A stretch of DNA of 64,000 nucleotides from Chitinophagaceae bacterium (GCA_016719165.1 JADKAJ010000004.1:62001-126000), one strand, 5' to 3'; shown: positions 7,528 through 16,735, counted from the first letter of the stretch. Notes: generated by a model not told the origin, from the letters alone. Numbers and translations: made by a program.

Positions 7528-10359
7528 ATGAAAAAAATATTTACGGCTTGCTTTATTCTTTTTTCGCTACTATCTTTCTCTCAGTCGACTACTGTTGTTA
7601 TTAGTCAGGTTTATCCGGGAGGAGGAAGTAGCAGCACTACGGTCACATATAAGAATGATTATGTTGAATTGCACAATATTAGCTCAGTTGTTCAAGATAT
7701 AAGTGGATTTTCACTTCAGTATGGCTCTGCTACTGGAAATTTTGGAAATACAGCCACGCAGATTTTTGCCATTCCTGCCGGTACTACCATTCCTTCTGGG
7801 GGATATTTGCTTATACAGCTAGGAACTGCAGGAACTGGGGGAGCTAATCTACCGGTTACACCAGATTTGTCATCTACAAACTTAAGTATGGGAGCGGCAT
7901 CAGGTAAAGTTGCATTAGTTAATAACTCAACTGCACTCGGTTGTGGCGCAACTGCAACTACTTGTACCCTTCCCGCTGCAAATATTATCGATTTAGTATC
8001 ATACGGCGCATCAAATAATGCAGAGGGTGGTGTTACTGTTAATAACGGCGTTGCTCTTCCAAGCAATACAAATGGGTGTGTAAGGAAAACAAATGGCTGT
8101 ACAGAAACCGATAATAACAATGCTGACTTTGAAGTTATAGTTGCTCCGGTACCTAGAAATAGTGCATCTCCAGTTCTTTTATGTGGTAGCGCACCAGTTC
8201 CATCTTTGTCCGTATCAGCCTTGCCTGCCTTTGGTAACGTATGCATCAACATATCTGCCGGACCGAATTCCTTTACAATTACCGGTTCAAATCTTACTAC
8301 AGCGGATGTTACAGTAGCTGCTTTAGCCGGATATACTTATTCAACAACGGCAGGAGGTACTTATACAACGACATTAAATATCACACAACCGGGGGGAGCT
8401 TTTTCTCAACAGGTATTTGTGAAATTTGACCCTGTTGCTGTACAGTCTTACAATGGAAATATTGCTGTAGCCGGAGGTGGAGTAACAACAGCCATCAATA
8501 CGGCAGCTTCAGGTGCCGGCATTAATACTATTCCGTCACTGACAACCGGCTCTGCCACAGCTATAACACAGGTTTCAGCAACACTGGCCGGTACAATCAC
8601 GGCTACTGGCTGTACTCCTGTTACTGTTTATGGAATAGAATACAGTACAACAAGCGGATTCCCCAATGGATCGGGAATACAGGTTGCTTCTACCAATATT
8701 TCCGGTGGCAACTATACTTCAGCCCTTGCGGGTCTGACCTCAGGAACGACTTTTTATTACAAAGCTTATGCTACTAATGCTGGCGGTACCGGTTATGGAA
8801 CTGAGCAATCTTTCACAACTGCCACACCCAATCCGACAATAAATACAACTGCATTGACTGCGTTTGGTAATGTTTGTATCAATGTAACAGCCGGTCCAAA
8901 TTCGTTTACCATATCGGGTGCTAATCTTACAACAGCCGATGTAACTGTTGGTCCGTTGGCTGGATTTACTTTCTCCACCACAGCCGGAGGAACTTACACT
9001 GCATCGCTTAGTCTTACCCAACCCGGTGGCACCTACTCGCAGGATGTATTTGTGAAATTTACACCTGTTGCTGTTCAATCGTATAGTGGTGATATACCTG
9101 TAGCCGGCGGCGGCGTAGCTGCAACTGTGAATGTGAGTGCAGCAGGTGCCGGTGTTAATACGGCCCCTTCTGTTAGTACTGGTGGCGCCAGTGCTATCAC
9201 AACCACTACTGCTTCACTGGCTGGTACTATTGCTGCTGCTGGATGTACTTCAGTGACTGTGTATGGTATTGAATATAGTGCCACTAACGGATTCCCCAAT
9301 GGTAGTGGTATACAAGTTGTGTCGACTAATATTTCCGGAGGCAACTTTACATCTGGTTTAAGTGGATTAATACTGAGTACAACATATTATTATAAGGCCT
9401 ATGCTACCAACGCAGGGGGCACTACTTATGGAGTGCAACAATCTTTCATAACAGCGGCACCACCACCGCCGGTATTGACAGCAACAGCATTAACACCATT
9501 TGGAAATGCCTGTATAACCACTACTGCCGGCCCCAATTCATTTACTATTAATGGTGCTAACCTGACAGCTGTTGCATTATCAGTTGGTCCATTAGCAGGA
9601 TTTACATTTTCAGAAATTGCTGGTGGCACCTATGTAACTACATTGGCTATTGCTCAGACAGGGGGTACACAAAGCAAAACTGTCTTTGTGAAATTTACAC
9701 CAAATGCAGTACAATCTTATAATGGTAATATACCCGTAAGTGGGGGAGGTGCTCCGGTTATTACTGTAGCTGCTTCCGGCAGTGGAGTTAATACACTGGC
9801 CACCGTAATTACAGGTGCAGCAACCGGTCTTACAACACAGTCTGCTGTACTGGCGGGCTCTATTTCCGATAATGGTTGCTCTAATGTAACTACTTATGGT
9901 ATTGAATACAGTGGTGTGAACGGATTTACTAATGGAACAGGTATACAGGTAGCTTCTTCTAATCTTACCGGAGGAAATTTCACTATATCATTATCAGGTC
10001 TTGTTCAGGGTGCTACTTATTATTACAAGGCTTATGCAGTTAATAACGGTGGTATATCTTATGGCCTTCAACAGTCATTTACAGTATTGTCAATTAACCC
10101 GGGATTCAGCTTATATCCAAGTCCGGTTGTAAGGGGAACCGATGTAAGGTTAACTATGACTGATATCACACCGGGCTATTATGGCTTGTTATTATTCAAC
10201 AGTAACGGGCAACTGGTATTTCAGCGGAATATGAACATTCAGGCAGGCTTTATCAACCAGGCATTTACAATCCCGGCAACTTTGTCACCAGGTGTTTACA
10301 CCGCCTACCTTGTGAACCATCTTGCCACTATCGGAACCAGAACTATCCTGGTACAGTAA
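7528..10359 (+). CDS. Lamin-tail-domain protein with T9SS type A sorting domain
   Basis: Secreted protein of 943 residues. Signal peptide at 1-18 (ending LSFSQ). A lamin-tail domain at about 20-215 (VVISQVYPGGG, DYVELHN, IPAGTTIPSGGYLLI, IIDLVSYG, NTNGCVRKTNGC) is a fold often attached to secreted nucleases. Then come three tandem units of about 212 residues, each an Ig/ASH-like half (AFGNVCIN..AGPNSFTI) and a fibronectin III-like half (YGIEYS..., YYYKAYATNAGG). The last 80 residues form a T9SS type A signal (GFSLYPSPVVRGTD ... PGVYTAYLVNH). It has no catalytic domain of its own. It follows the DUF5689 genes and is closed by a strong terminator, so it may belong to that operon. Confidence 0.83.
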   Translation: MKKIFTACFILFSLLSFSQSTTVVISQVYPGGGSSSTTVTYKNDYVELHNISSVVQDISGFSLQYGSATGNFGNTATQIFAIPAGTTIPSGGYLLIQLGTAGTGGANLPVTPDLSSTNLSMGAASGKVALVNNSTALGCGATATTCTLPAANIIDLVSYGASNNAEGGVTVNNGVALPSNTNGCVRKTNGCTETDNNNADFEVIVAPVPRNSASPVLLCGSAPVPSLSVSALPAFGNVCINISAGPNSFTITGSNLTTADVTVAALAGYTYSTTAGGTYTTTLNITQPGGAFSQQVFVKFDPVAVQSYNGNIAVAGGGVTTAINTAASGAGINTIPSLTTGSATAITQVSATLAGTITATGCTPVTVYGIEYSTTSGFPNGSGIQVASTNISGGNYTSALAGLTSGTTFYYKAYATNAGGTGYGTEQSFTTATPNPTINTTALTAFGNVCINVTAGPNSFTISGANLTTADVTVGPLAGFTFSTTAGGTYTASLSLTQPGGTYSQDVFVKFTPVAVQSYSGDIPVAGGGVAATVNVSAAGAGVNTAPSVSTGGASAITTTTASLAGTIAAAGCTSVTVYGIEYSATNGFPNGSGIQVVSTNISGGNFTSGLSGLILSTTYYYKAYATNAGGTTYGVQQSFITAAPPPPVLTATALTPFGNACITTTAGPNSFTINGANLTAVALSVGPLAGFTFSEIAGGTYVTTLAIAQTGGTQSKTVFVKFTPNAVQSYNGNIPVSGGGAPVITVAASGSGVNTLATVITGAATGLTTQSAVLAGSISDNGCSNVTTYGIEYSGVNGFTNGTGIQVASSNLTGGNFTISLSGLVQGATYYYKAYAVNNGGISYGLQQSFTVLSINPGFSLYPSPVVRGTDVRLTMTDITPGYYGLLLFNSNGQLVFQRNMNIQAGFINQAFTIPATLSPGVYTAYLVNHLATIGTRTILVQ
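8199..10089 (+). repeat. Three tandem 630-640-base coding repeats
   Basis: Within the lamin-tail gene, units begin near 8201, 8832 and 9471. Each encodes the same sequence of landmarks: FGN(V/A)CI, AGPNSFTI, VFVKF.P.AVQSY, YGIEYS, YYYKAYA. Similarity is clear at protein level and moderate at DNA level, indicating older duplication. Confidence 0.85.
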
Positions 10360-10384
10360 TCAGTATCGTCTGGTTAAATAATAA

Positions 10385-10422
10385 AAAAGCCTCCTGTTAC
10401 ATAATTGTACCAGGAGGCTTTT
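10385..10422. terminator. Bidirectional Rho-independent terminator
   Basis: AAAAGCCTCCTG (10385-10396) pairs perfectly with CAGGAGGCTTTT (10411-10422) around a 14-base loop. A-tract and T-tract flanks let it serve the lamin-tail gene (plus) and the converging sigma-factor gene (minus). Confidence 0.85.
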
Positions 10423-10430
10423 CAATTTGG

Positions 10431-10523
10431 TGTCATTCTGTACCAGCCTTCCGGCTTGGCAAGCAAACGTAAATTCCGTTTAATCAGAATCTGTTTTACT
10501 CCGGATGGAGATACAGAATGACA
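10431..10523. repeat. REP/MITE-like palindromic intergenic element
   Basis: A perfect 12-bp inverted repeat (TGTCATTCTGTA at 10431-10442, TACAGAATGACA at 10512-10523) bounds a 93-base segment with no gene. The arms extend imperfectly inward (CCTTCCGG against CCGGATGG). Elements starting TGTCATTCTG and containing an AGAATCTG core are, from memory, a common dispersed repeat in Bacteroidota intergenic DNA. Only one copy is in this window, so the call rests on structure and resemblance. Confidence 0.5.
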
Positions 10524-10528
10524 AGAGC

Positions 10529-11155
10529 TTATAAAGCAATTTGTTTTTGTGTCATCAGCTTACGCAAATTAATTAATCCGTAACGCATTCTTCCCAGGGC
10601 AGTGTTAATACTGCAATTGGTGGCTGCGGCGATTTCTTTAAAACTCATATCTGCATAATGACGTAGTATGATAACTTCTCTTTGATCTTCCGGCAAACTT
10701 TGCAGCATGTCACGAACCCTGTCATGACTTTGCCTTTTCATCATTACTGTTTCAGCACTGTCTTCAGAAAAATTCAGTACTTCAAAAATATCTTTGTCTT
10801 CACCATTACGAATAGTGGGGGTACGTTTTACTTTTCTGAAATGGTCAACACATAAGTTATGTGCTATCCGCATGGCCCAGGGAAGAAATTTTCCTTCTTC
10901 GGTGTAGCGGCCACCACGCATGGTATCAATAATCCGGATAAAGGCATCCTGGAAAATGTCTTCCGCTAAATATTTGTCTTTTACAAGGAAGAGGATAGAC
11001 GTATAGAGTTTATCCTTATGCCGGAGCACCAGGGCTTCTAATGCTTCAAGATTTCCATCCTGGAACAGGTGGATGAGTTCATGGTCGGTTTTTTTTAATA
11101 AAGCTTTCATAACTTCTACAGGTTTAGGTTGCACTGTACAGGCATTTGCATGCAC
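10529..11155 (-). CDS. ECF-family RNA polymerase sigma factor
   Basis: Sigma-70 family factor of the extracytoplasmic-function type. Region 2 is visible as KLYTSILFLVKDKYLAEDIF ... FLPWAMRIAHNLCVDHFRK, and region 4 as LPEDQREVIILRHYADMSF followed by a helix-turn-helix (IAAATNCSINTALGRMRYG). Length is 208 residues from the ATG ending at 11155, or 193 from an ATG ending at 11110 (MKALLKKTDHELIHLF), which matches the usual N-terminus better. I give the longer form and consider the start uncertain. There is no anti-sigma gene beside it, which is unusual for classical ECF units but common for this conserved Chitinophagaceae-type sigma factor. Confidence 0.88.
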   Translation of the reverse strand: MHANACTVQPKPVEVMKALLKKTDHELIHLFQDGNLEALEALVLRHKDKLYTSILFLVKDKYLAEDIFQDAFIRIIDTMRGGRYTEEGKFLPWAMRIAHNLCVDHFRKVKRTPTIRNGEDKDIFEVLNFSEDSAETVMMKRQSHDRVRDMLQSLPEDQREVIILRHYADMSFKEIAAATNCSINTALGRMRYGLINLRKLMTQKQIAL

Positions 11156-11376
11156 AGTTATTCAAATGGATATTGGTTCAAAAAATCGGTTAAAAATAAA
11201 GAGTAGAAGTTTGTGCGATAGGCTGTGTGAGTTTTGGGTTTTTCATTTTTTGGATAATTGGAAACTAAAAATAGACCATTTCACGAAATTGCCAAACATT
11301 TGTAAAAGCAATATGTAGTATATGCTGCTAAATAAATGTTAATGATTTAGGCTTAAACCCGCATGGGATAAGGCTT

Positions 11377-11384
11377 TACATTTG
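11377..11384 (+). promoter_or_regulatory. -7 element upstream of the first uvrA
   Basis: TACATTTG matches TAnnTTTG and lies 11 bases before the ATG at 11396, so the mRNA leader would be about 5-7 bases. No clear -33 element is visible. Confidence 0.5.
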
Positions 11385-11395
11385 CAAGTATAATA

Positions 11396-14230
11396 ATGGA
11401 AAAGTCAATAATAGGGAAAAATCCCGCCAAACCGAAGACCGTAATTTCCGCAGAAAATATCCAAATAAGGGGTGCAAGAGTGCATAACCTGAAAAATGTG
11501 ACGGTGGAAATCCCCCGAAACAAGCTGATTGTTGTTACCGGTGTTTCTGGTTCCGGCAAATCATCACTGACGATCGATACGCTGTATGCAGAGGGGCAAC
11601 GGCGGTATGCCGAAAGCCTGAGTGCCTATGCCCGCCAGTTTCTGAACCGGATGAATAAACCGGATGTGGATTATATAAAAGGGCTTTGCCCGGCTATTGC
11701 CATTGAACAGAAAGTGATCACCCGGACACCAAGAAGTACAGTGGGCAGTATGACGGAGATCTATGATTACCTGCGGCTGCTTTTCGCCAGGATCGGTAAA
11801 ACGATCTCTCCGGTTTCCGGAAAAGAAGTAAAGAAAGATGATGTGACAGATGTGCTGGATGCTATTATAAAGTTGAAAGAAGGGGATAAGGTTTATATAC
11901 TGGCCACATTTAAACAACACAAGAACCGGGATATAAAGGAAGAGTTGAATATTCTGGTACAGAAGGGATTTTCAAGAGTCTATTGCCGGGAGCCGGGAGC
12001 CGGGAATGAGGGACAGATTTTTAGAATTGAAGAGTTACTTGAATCAAGTGATAAAGAGCTGAAGGCAAAAAAAATTACTCATATCCTTGTTGATAGAATT
12101 GTAGTGAAGGAATTTGATGAAGATGATAAACATAGAATGGCAGATTCTATCGGAACAGCATTCTATGAGGGAGAAGGAGATGTATATATTGAAGTAAACG
12201 GAAAGAAAGTATTAAACTTCAATAACCGGTTCGAACTGGATGGCATTCAGTTTGAAGAGCCTGTTCCCAATCTTTTTTCTTTCAATAACCCTTTTGGGGC
12301 CTGTCCCACCTGCGAGGGTTTTTCGCAGGTACTGGGCATTGATCCCGACCTGGTAATACCAGACAGAAGATTGAGTGTGTATGATGGTGCAGTAGCCCCC
12401 TGGAAAGGAGAAAAAATGGATTGGTGGCGTCAGCAATTCATCAAAGTAGCCAGGAAAGTAAATTTTCCGGTTCATAAACCAATTGCGGATTTAACACATA
12501 AACAGTATAAAACACTATGGGAAGGTGTGGATGGAATTGGTATCAATGATTTCTTTAAAGATGTGGAGTCGCAGTTGTATAAAGTTCAGTACCGGGTAAT
12601 GTTAAGCCGCTATCGCGGCAGAACAGAATGCCCTGATTGCAACGGCTATCGTCTTCGCAAGGAAGCACTGTACGTAAAAGTAAACGGCCGGCATATTGGT
12701 GAACTGAGTACAATGCCGGTAAAAGATCTTAAAGTTTGGTTTGATATACTGGCCAATAAATTAAGCAGTCATGATAAGGAAGTAGGAAAACGTATATTGA
12801 TTGAGCTGCATGGCCGGCTGGATACCTTAATAAAAGTTGGCCTGGGTTATTTAACACTCAGCCGCCTGGCTAACTCGTTAAGTGGCGGTGAAAGCCAACG
12901 TATACAACTGACAAGAAGTCTTGGCAGTAACCTCACTAATTCATTATATATTTTAGATGAACCTTCTATCGGGCTGCACTCAAGAGATACGGCTAATCTT
13001 ATAAAGGTTTTAAAAGAGCTGAGAGACCTTGGTAATACAGTGGTAGTAGTAGAGCATGATGAAATGATGATGCGGGAGGCTGATCATATTATTGATATGG
13101 GTCCATTTGCATCTCATTTGGGTGGTGAAGTGGTGGCCGAAGGAAACTATGATGATATTATCTCCAATCCAATGAGCCTGACGGGTAAATACCTGAAGGG
13201 AGAATTAACCATTGATCCGCCAAAGACTGTTCGCAAATGGAACCGTTCTGTAAAAGTGGAGGGAGCCAGGCATAATAATCTTAAAAATATCACGGTAGAG
13301 TTTCCGCTGAATGTATTATGTGTGGTAAGCGGTGTAAGCGGTAGCGGAAAAACAACATTGGTAAAACAGATTTTATACCCTGCATTAAGAAAGATCAAAG
13401 GAGAGTTTGGTGATAAGGTGGGATTTCACAAGGCAATTACAGGTGATATTGACGGAATTGGTCAGTTAGAAATGGTGGATCAGAATCCTATTGGCAAATC
13501 ATCAAGAAGTAATCCTGTTACCTATATCAAGGCTTATGATGAGATAAGGGACCTGTTTGCCAGCCAACCACTTAGTAAGATGAGGGGATTTATGCCCAAA
13601 CATTTTTCATTCAACGTTGATGGCGGGCGGTGCGATACCTGTAAAGGGGAAGGGGAACAGGTAGTGGAAATGCAATTCCTGGCAGATGTGCACCTTACCT
13701 GTGAATCATGCGGGGGAAAAAGATTCAAAGAAGAAGTGCTGGAAGTGAAGTATAGGGATAAAAACATTTTTGATGTACTGGAAATGAGTGTGGATGAAGC
13801 AATCAACTTTTTCTATGAAGAGAAAAATTTAGCAAAAGCTATTCAGCCATTAAGCGATGTGGGATTAGGGTATGTAAAATTAGGCCAGTCGTCCGATACA
13901 TTATCGGGTGGTGAGGCACAACGGGTAAAACTGGCTTCTTTCCTGGGTAAGGGCAGGGCTAATAATAAGATCCTTTTCATTTTTGATGAGCCAACCACCG
14001 GGTTGCATTTTCATGATATCAATAAATTATTGGCATCATTCAATGCATTGATTGAACAAGGCCATTCTATTATCGTTATCGAACACAATACAGATGTGAT
14101 TCGTTGTGCCGACTGGGTAATTGACTTGGGCCCGGAAGCAGGTGATGGAGGCGGTGAGTTGGTTTTTGCCGGCAAACCGGCCGACCTGAAAAAATGTAAA
14201 CAAAGTCACACTGCTGAATATTTATTATAA
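11396..14230 (+). CDS. uvrA: Excinuclease ABC subunit A, divergent paralogue
   Basis: UvrA-family DNA damage-recognition ATPase, 944 residues, with two ABC ATPase modules. The first Walker A is GVSGSGKSS (49-57); signatures LSGGESQRIQL and LSGGEAQRVKL and both Walker B boxes (LYILDEPSIGLH, LFIFDEPTTGLHF) are intact. The C-terminal zinc-finger cysteines are present (CDTCKGEGE ... CESCGG), as are N-terminal pairs (CPTCEG, CPDCNG). The UvrB-interaction region lacks the VRGRKG motif found in the second copy and reads ILATFKQHKNRD instead. It is therefore probably the specialised paralogue; the canonical one is at 60589. It is monocistronic with its own promoter and terminator. Confidence 0.93.
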   Translation: MEKSIIGKNPAKPKTVISAENIQIRGARVHNLKNVTVEIPRNKLIVVTGVSGSGKSSLTIDTLYAEGQRRYAESLSAYARQFLNRMNKPDVDYIKGLCPAIAIEQKVITRTPRSTVGSMTEIYDYLRLLFARIGKTISPVSGKEVKKDDVTDVLDAIIKLKEGDKVYILATFKQHKNRDIKEELNILVQKGFSRVYCREPGAGNEGQIFRIEELLESSDKELKAKKITHILVDRIVVKEFDEDDKHRMADSIGTAFYEGEGDVYIEVNGKKVLNFNNRFELDGIQFEEPVPNLFSFNNPFGACPTCEGFSQVLGIDPDLVIPDRRLSVYDGAVAPWKGEKMDWWRQQFIKVARKVNFPVHKPIADLTHKQYKTLWEGVDGIGINDFFKDVESQLYKVQYRVMLSRYRGRTECPDCNGYRLRKEALYVKVNGRHIGELSTMPVKDLKVWFDILANKLSSHDKEVGKRILIELHGRLDTLIKVGLGYLTLSRLANSLSGGESQRIQLTRSLGSNLTNSLYILDEPSIGLHSRDTANLIKVLKELRDLGNTVVVVEHDEMMMREADHIIDMGPFASHLGGEVVAEGNYDDIISNPMSLTGKYLKGELTIDPPKTVRKWNRSVKVEGARHNNLKNITVEFPLNVLCVVSGVSGSGKTTLVKQILYPALRKIKGEFGDKVGFHKAITGDIDGIGQLEMVDQNPIGKSSRSNPVTYIKAYDEIRDLFASQPLSKMRGFMPKHFSFNVDGGRCDTCKGEGEQVVEMQFLADVHLTCESCGGKRFKEEVLEVKYRDKNIFDVLEMSVDEAINFFYEEKNLAKAIQPLSDVGLGYVKLGQSSDTLSGGEAQRVKLASFLGKGRANNKILFIFDEPTTGLHFHDINKLLASFNALIEQGHSIIVIEHNTDVIRCADWVIDLGPEAGDGGGELVFAGKPADLKKCKQSHTAEYLL

Positions 14231-14279
14231 TTGTAATGACAAATTATTGATCCGGGATAAGTTTTGATTTGTAATCCTT

Positions 14280-14301
14280 TCGTAGATCTACGATTTTTTT
14301 T
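14280..14301 (+). terminator. Terminator of the first uvrA
   Basis: A perfect 14-base palindrome (TCGTAGATCTACGA) can fold into a 5-bp stem with a GATC loop and is followed directly by eight T. The stem is short, but the U-tract is strong and it lies 50 bases after the stop codon. Confidence 0.6.
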
Positions 14302-14331
14302 AATGGTATAAAAAAAGTAAATAAAATAAGC

Positions 14332-14362
14332 TTGCAAAAGCTGAAACTGCATTATACCTTTA
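14332..14362 (+). promoter_or_regulatory. Promoter candidate for the T9SS protein at 14562
   Basis: TTG (14332-14334) is followed after exactly 20 bases by TACCTTTA (14355-14362), one mismatch from TAnnTTTG. It implies a long leader of nearly 200 bases. Confidence 0.4.
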
Positions 14363-14561
14363 CATTTACTAAGTAAAATTCCCATCCACATCCTTCGAAT
14401 TCCGTACCTGACCTCATCTATTAAGATTCACTATTTTTTTAAACGAACAGCCAGCTGCTGTTTAATATAATCCTATTCCCAATCTCCTCCTGAAGAGTCC
14501 GCAATAATCCTTTCCATGCAGAGCCTGTTGATATTTATTAAATATTTTAAAATTACTGAGC

Positions 14562-16421
14562 ATGAGAAAGATTTATTTTTTATTAAACTTAATGTTGTTT
14601 GCAACCATTAATGTTTTTGCACAAAGCGAAGGAGATTATCGTTCAAGGAGTGATGGAAACTGGAATTCTACAAATAGATGGCAAAGATATATAGGCGGTT
14701 CATGGACAAATGTCACCGACTATCCTGGCCAAAATGCAGGCGCAGGTACGGTAACAATTATGGATGGTGATGATGTTACTTTAAATATTAGCCCATCAAA
14801 TAGTATTGGTGCACTTATTATTGAAGGTGGAGGTAATGATAGTGAGTTAAGCTTTAATAGTGGACTGAGTCTGAATGTTTCTGGAGCTATTACAATAGGG
14901 GCTGGTACCGGGAATAATGATGATAAAATTATTTCAGTTGGCTCAGGTACACTCTCATGTGCATCAATTATTATGGCAGCTACTAATGATGATAATAGAG
15001 ATTGTGAAATTACGATATCTACTGGCACTGTTACTGTTACCGGTGATATTACAATGAACGGAACGGCAGCAAGAAACGCAATACGTTTTTCAGGGGCCGG
15101 TACATTGAATGTGGGCGGCAGTATTTCTTCCGGAGGAGATATTGTCCCAAATGGTGCTAATGGAGGCCTGGTAAATTATAATGGCACCAGCGGAACACAA
15201 ACAGTTAAATCTGATACATACGCAGATATTACTTTTTCAGGAGGTGCCACAAAAACAATTGCTGCCGGGGGTATTATAATTACAGATGATGCAACTTTTA
15301 CAAGTGGTATTGTGAATTCATCAGTCACTAATTCAATCACATTTAATGACAATGCAGCAACCACAGGTGCTAACGATGCATCTTTTGTAAATGGTCCAAT
15401 TGTAAAAAATGGAAATGATGCATTTGACTTTCCTGTTGGTACTATAATTGGCGGAAACCGTTATCACCCTATTAGTATCGGGGCGCCATCTGCATCTACC
15501 ACGTTTGAAGCGGAGTATATCAGGGCAAGTTCTGTTTTGCTGGAACCGGATTTAAATACTGGTGTTTATGCTGTAAGTGCCTGTGAATACTGGAGACTAG
15601 ACAGAACAGGTGCTTCTGCTACAGCAGATGTTACCTTATACTGGAATGAATACAGCCCTTGTGGCGGAGCCTATATTACTACATTGACGGGATTAATTGT
15701 GGCCTGGAGAGATCCTGCTGATTCAAGATGGGAGAATAGTTTGGGTGGTCCTCAAACTGTTACAAGTATTTCTCCATTTACAACTGGCACACTTCTCAGA
15801 ACTTCAGTAGAGGCAAATGGATTTGGTTACTTTACATTTGGCAGTGCCAATATTAACGGAAGTCCGCTTCCTGTTAAACTCAGCAATATCAGGGCTTTTG
15901 AAAAGCAGCAGGGTATCCAGATCGACTGGACTGCTTACCAGGAGGATAACCTGAGCCGTTACCAGGTTGAACGTTCAGCAGATGGCCAGACATTTATGCC
16001 AGTAGGAGATGTGGCAGCCCGTAACCTCGTTATTGAAAGCAACTACAGTTTCTTTGATGCGAATCCATTACCCGGTGTAAATTTCTATCGTCTTAAAAAT
16101 ATTGATCTGGACGGTAAGTCCGGCTACAGTAATGTGGTAAAAGTGAACCTTGACAAGAATATTAAAGGCTTCACTCTCTATCCAAATCCTGTAAGGAGTG
16201 CTGTGGTGTCTTTCCAGTCTTCAGATCTTTCGAAAGGAAATTATTCAGTGAATATATTTAATGCCAATGGTCAGCAGGTGTATGCACAACGATTTAATCA
16301 TAGTGGTGGCTCTGTTAACCAGACCCTTCAATTACCTGCAGGTGTAAGATCAGGAATGTACACCATGCAGTTAAACAATGGCACGATGAAGGTGATGAGT
16401 AAAACTTTTATGGTTCAATAA
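14562..16421 (+). CDS. Secreted surface protein with T9SS type A sorting domain
   Basis: 619 residues. Signal peptide at 1-20 (ending NVFAQ). Residues 25-290 are Ser/Thr/Gly/Asn-rich short strands (GALIIEGGG, LNVSGAITIG, GTLNVGGSISSGG) of the type seen in beta-helical adhesins. A module at about 285-425 (GPIVKNGNDAFDFPVG, CEYWRLDRTG, SPFTTG) recurs in the neighbour at 16736. It is followed by a fibronectin-like segment (LPVKLSNIRAFEKQQG ... YQVERSADGQTF ... FYRLKNIDLDGKSGYS) and a T9SS type A C-terminus (FTLYPNPVRSAVVSFQ ... GMYTMQLNNG). It is predicted to be exported by the type IX system. No enzymatic motif is seen; a surface or adhesive role is a guess. Confidence 0.82.
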   Translation: MRKIYFLLNLMLFATINVFAQSEGDYRSRSDGNWNSTNRWQRYIGGSWTNVTDYPGQNAGAGTVTIMDGDDVTLNISPSNSIGALIIEGGGNDSELSFNSGLSLNVSGAITIGAGTGNNDDKIISVGSGTLSCASIIMAATNDDNRDCEITISTGTVTVTGDITMNGTAARNAIRFSGAGTLNVGGSISSGGDIVPNGANGGLVNYNGTSGTQTVKSDTYADITFSGGATKTIAAGGIIITDDATFTSGIVNSSVTNSITFNDNAATTGANDASFVNGPIVKNGNDAFDFPVGTIIGGNRYHPISIGAPSASTTFEAEYIRASSVLLEPDLNTGVYAVSACEYWRLDRTGASATADVTLYWNEYSPCGGAYITTLTGLIVAWRDPADSRWENSLGGPQTVTSISPFTTGTLLRTSVEANGFGYFTFGSANINGSPLPVKLSNIRAFEKQQGIQIDWTAYQEDNLSRYQVERSADGQTFMPVGDVAARNLVIESNYSFFDANPLPGVNFYRLKNIDLDGKSGYSNVVKVNLDKNIKGFTLYPNPVRSAVVSFQSSDLSKGNYSVNIFNANGQQVYAQRFNHSGGSVNQTLQLPAGVRSGMYTMQLNNGTMKVMSKTFMVQ

Positions 16422-16443
16422 GAAATTGCATAACCAATTTATT

Positions 16444-16470
16444 AAGGCTGCCTTTTTAAGGCAGCCTTTT
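16444..16470 (+). terminator. Rho-independent terminator
   Basis: AAGGCTGCC (16444-16452) and GGCAGCCTT (16460-16468) form a perfect 9-bp stem with a 7-base loop, followed by T residues, 23 bases after the stop of the 14562 gene. Confidence 0.85.
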
Positions 16471-16635
16471 CTGTATAGAATGATTTTAAAAGGATTTTTT
16501 TCATGTATTGAGTAAAGCTTAGTAGAACTTCTTTTAAAATAGAGTTATATGTAACCTATTGAAATAGCAGAACGCATCGTATTTGTACGAGTAGTAATTA
16601 AGTAGATTCACCCTATTTATTAAACATAAGTAAGC

Positions 16636-16698
16636 AAAAACCATTACAGTATAGTAAGGTCATTTACCTTAGTTGCTTAGAAAAACCTAATGGTTTTT
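16636..16698 (+). promoter_or_regulatory. Nested hairpin in the leader of the second T9SS cargo gene
   Basis: AAAAACCATTA (16636-16646) is the exact complement of TAATGGTTTTT (16688-16698). Inside it a second perfect hairpin, TAAGGT-cattt-ACCTTA, spans 16655-16671. The structure ends 37 bases before the ATG at 16736. Its role is unknown; it may be a leader RNA structure or a protein-binding site. Confidence 0.4.
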
Positions 16699-16735
16699 CA
16701 TTAAAATCTAATAACTATTTGTAAAGCCTTAATTG

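Larger units (their letters stand above)
14231..14561. other. Intergenic region between uvrA and a T9SS cargo gene
   Basis: This 331-base gap holds the short uvrA terminator (14280-14301) and a promoter candidate (14332-14362). The roughly 190 bases between that promoter and the next ATG are AT-rich and show no ORF or RNA gene that I can support. Confidence 0.6.
16422..16735. other. Intergenic region between two T9SS cargo genes
   Basis: These 314 bases contain a terminator (16444-16470) and a nested inverted-repeat structure (16636-16698). I find no exact TAnnTTTG promoter and no gene in the rest. Confidence 0.55.

Noticed and set aside
8199..10089. CRISPR-like or satellite array
   Set aside because: The repeats are over 600 bases long, in frame and code for beta-sandwich domains, so they are protein modules and not a CRISPR array.
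11073..11318. Plus-strand ORF of 81 codons overlapping the sigma-factor start
   Set aside because: It overlaps the well-supported sigma gene in antisense and has no recognisable domain or start signal.
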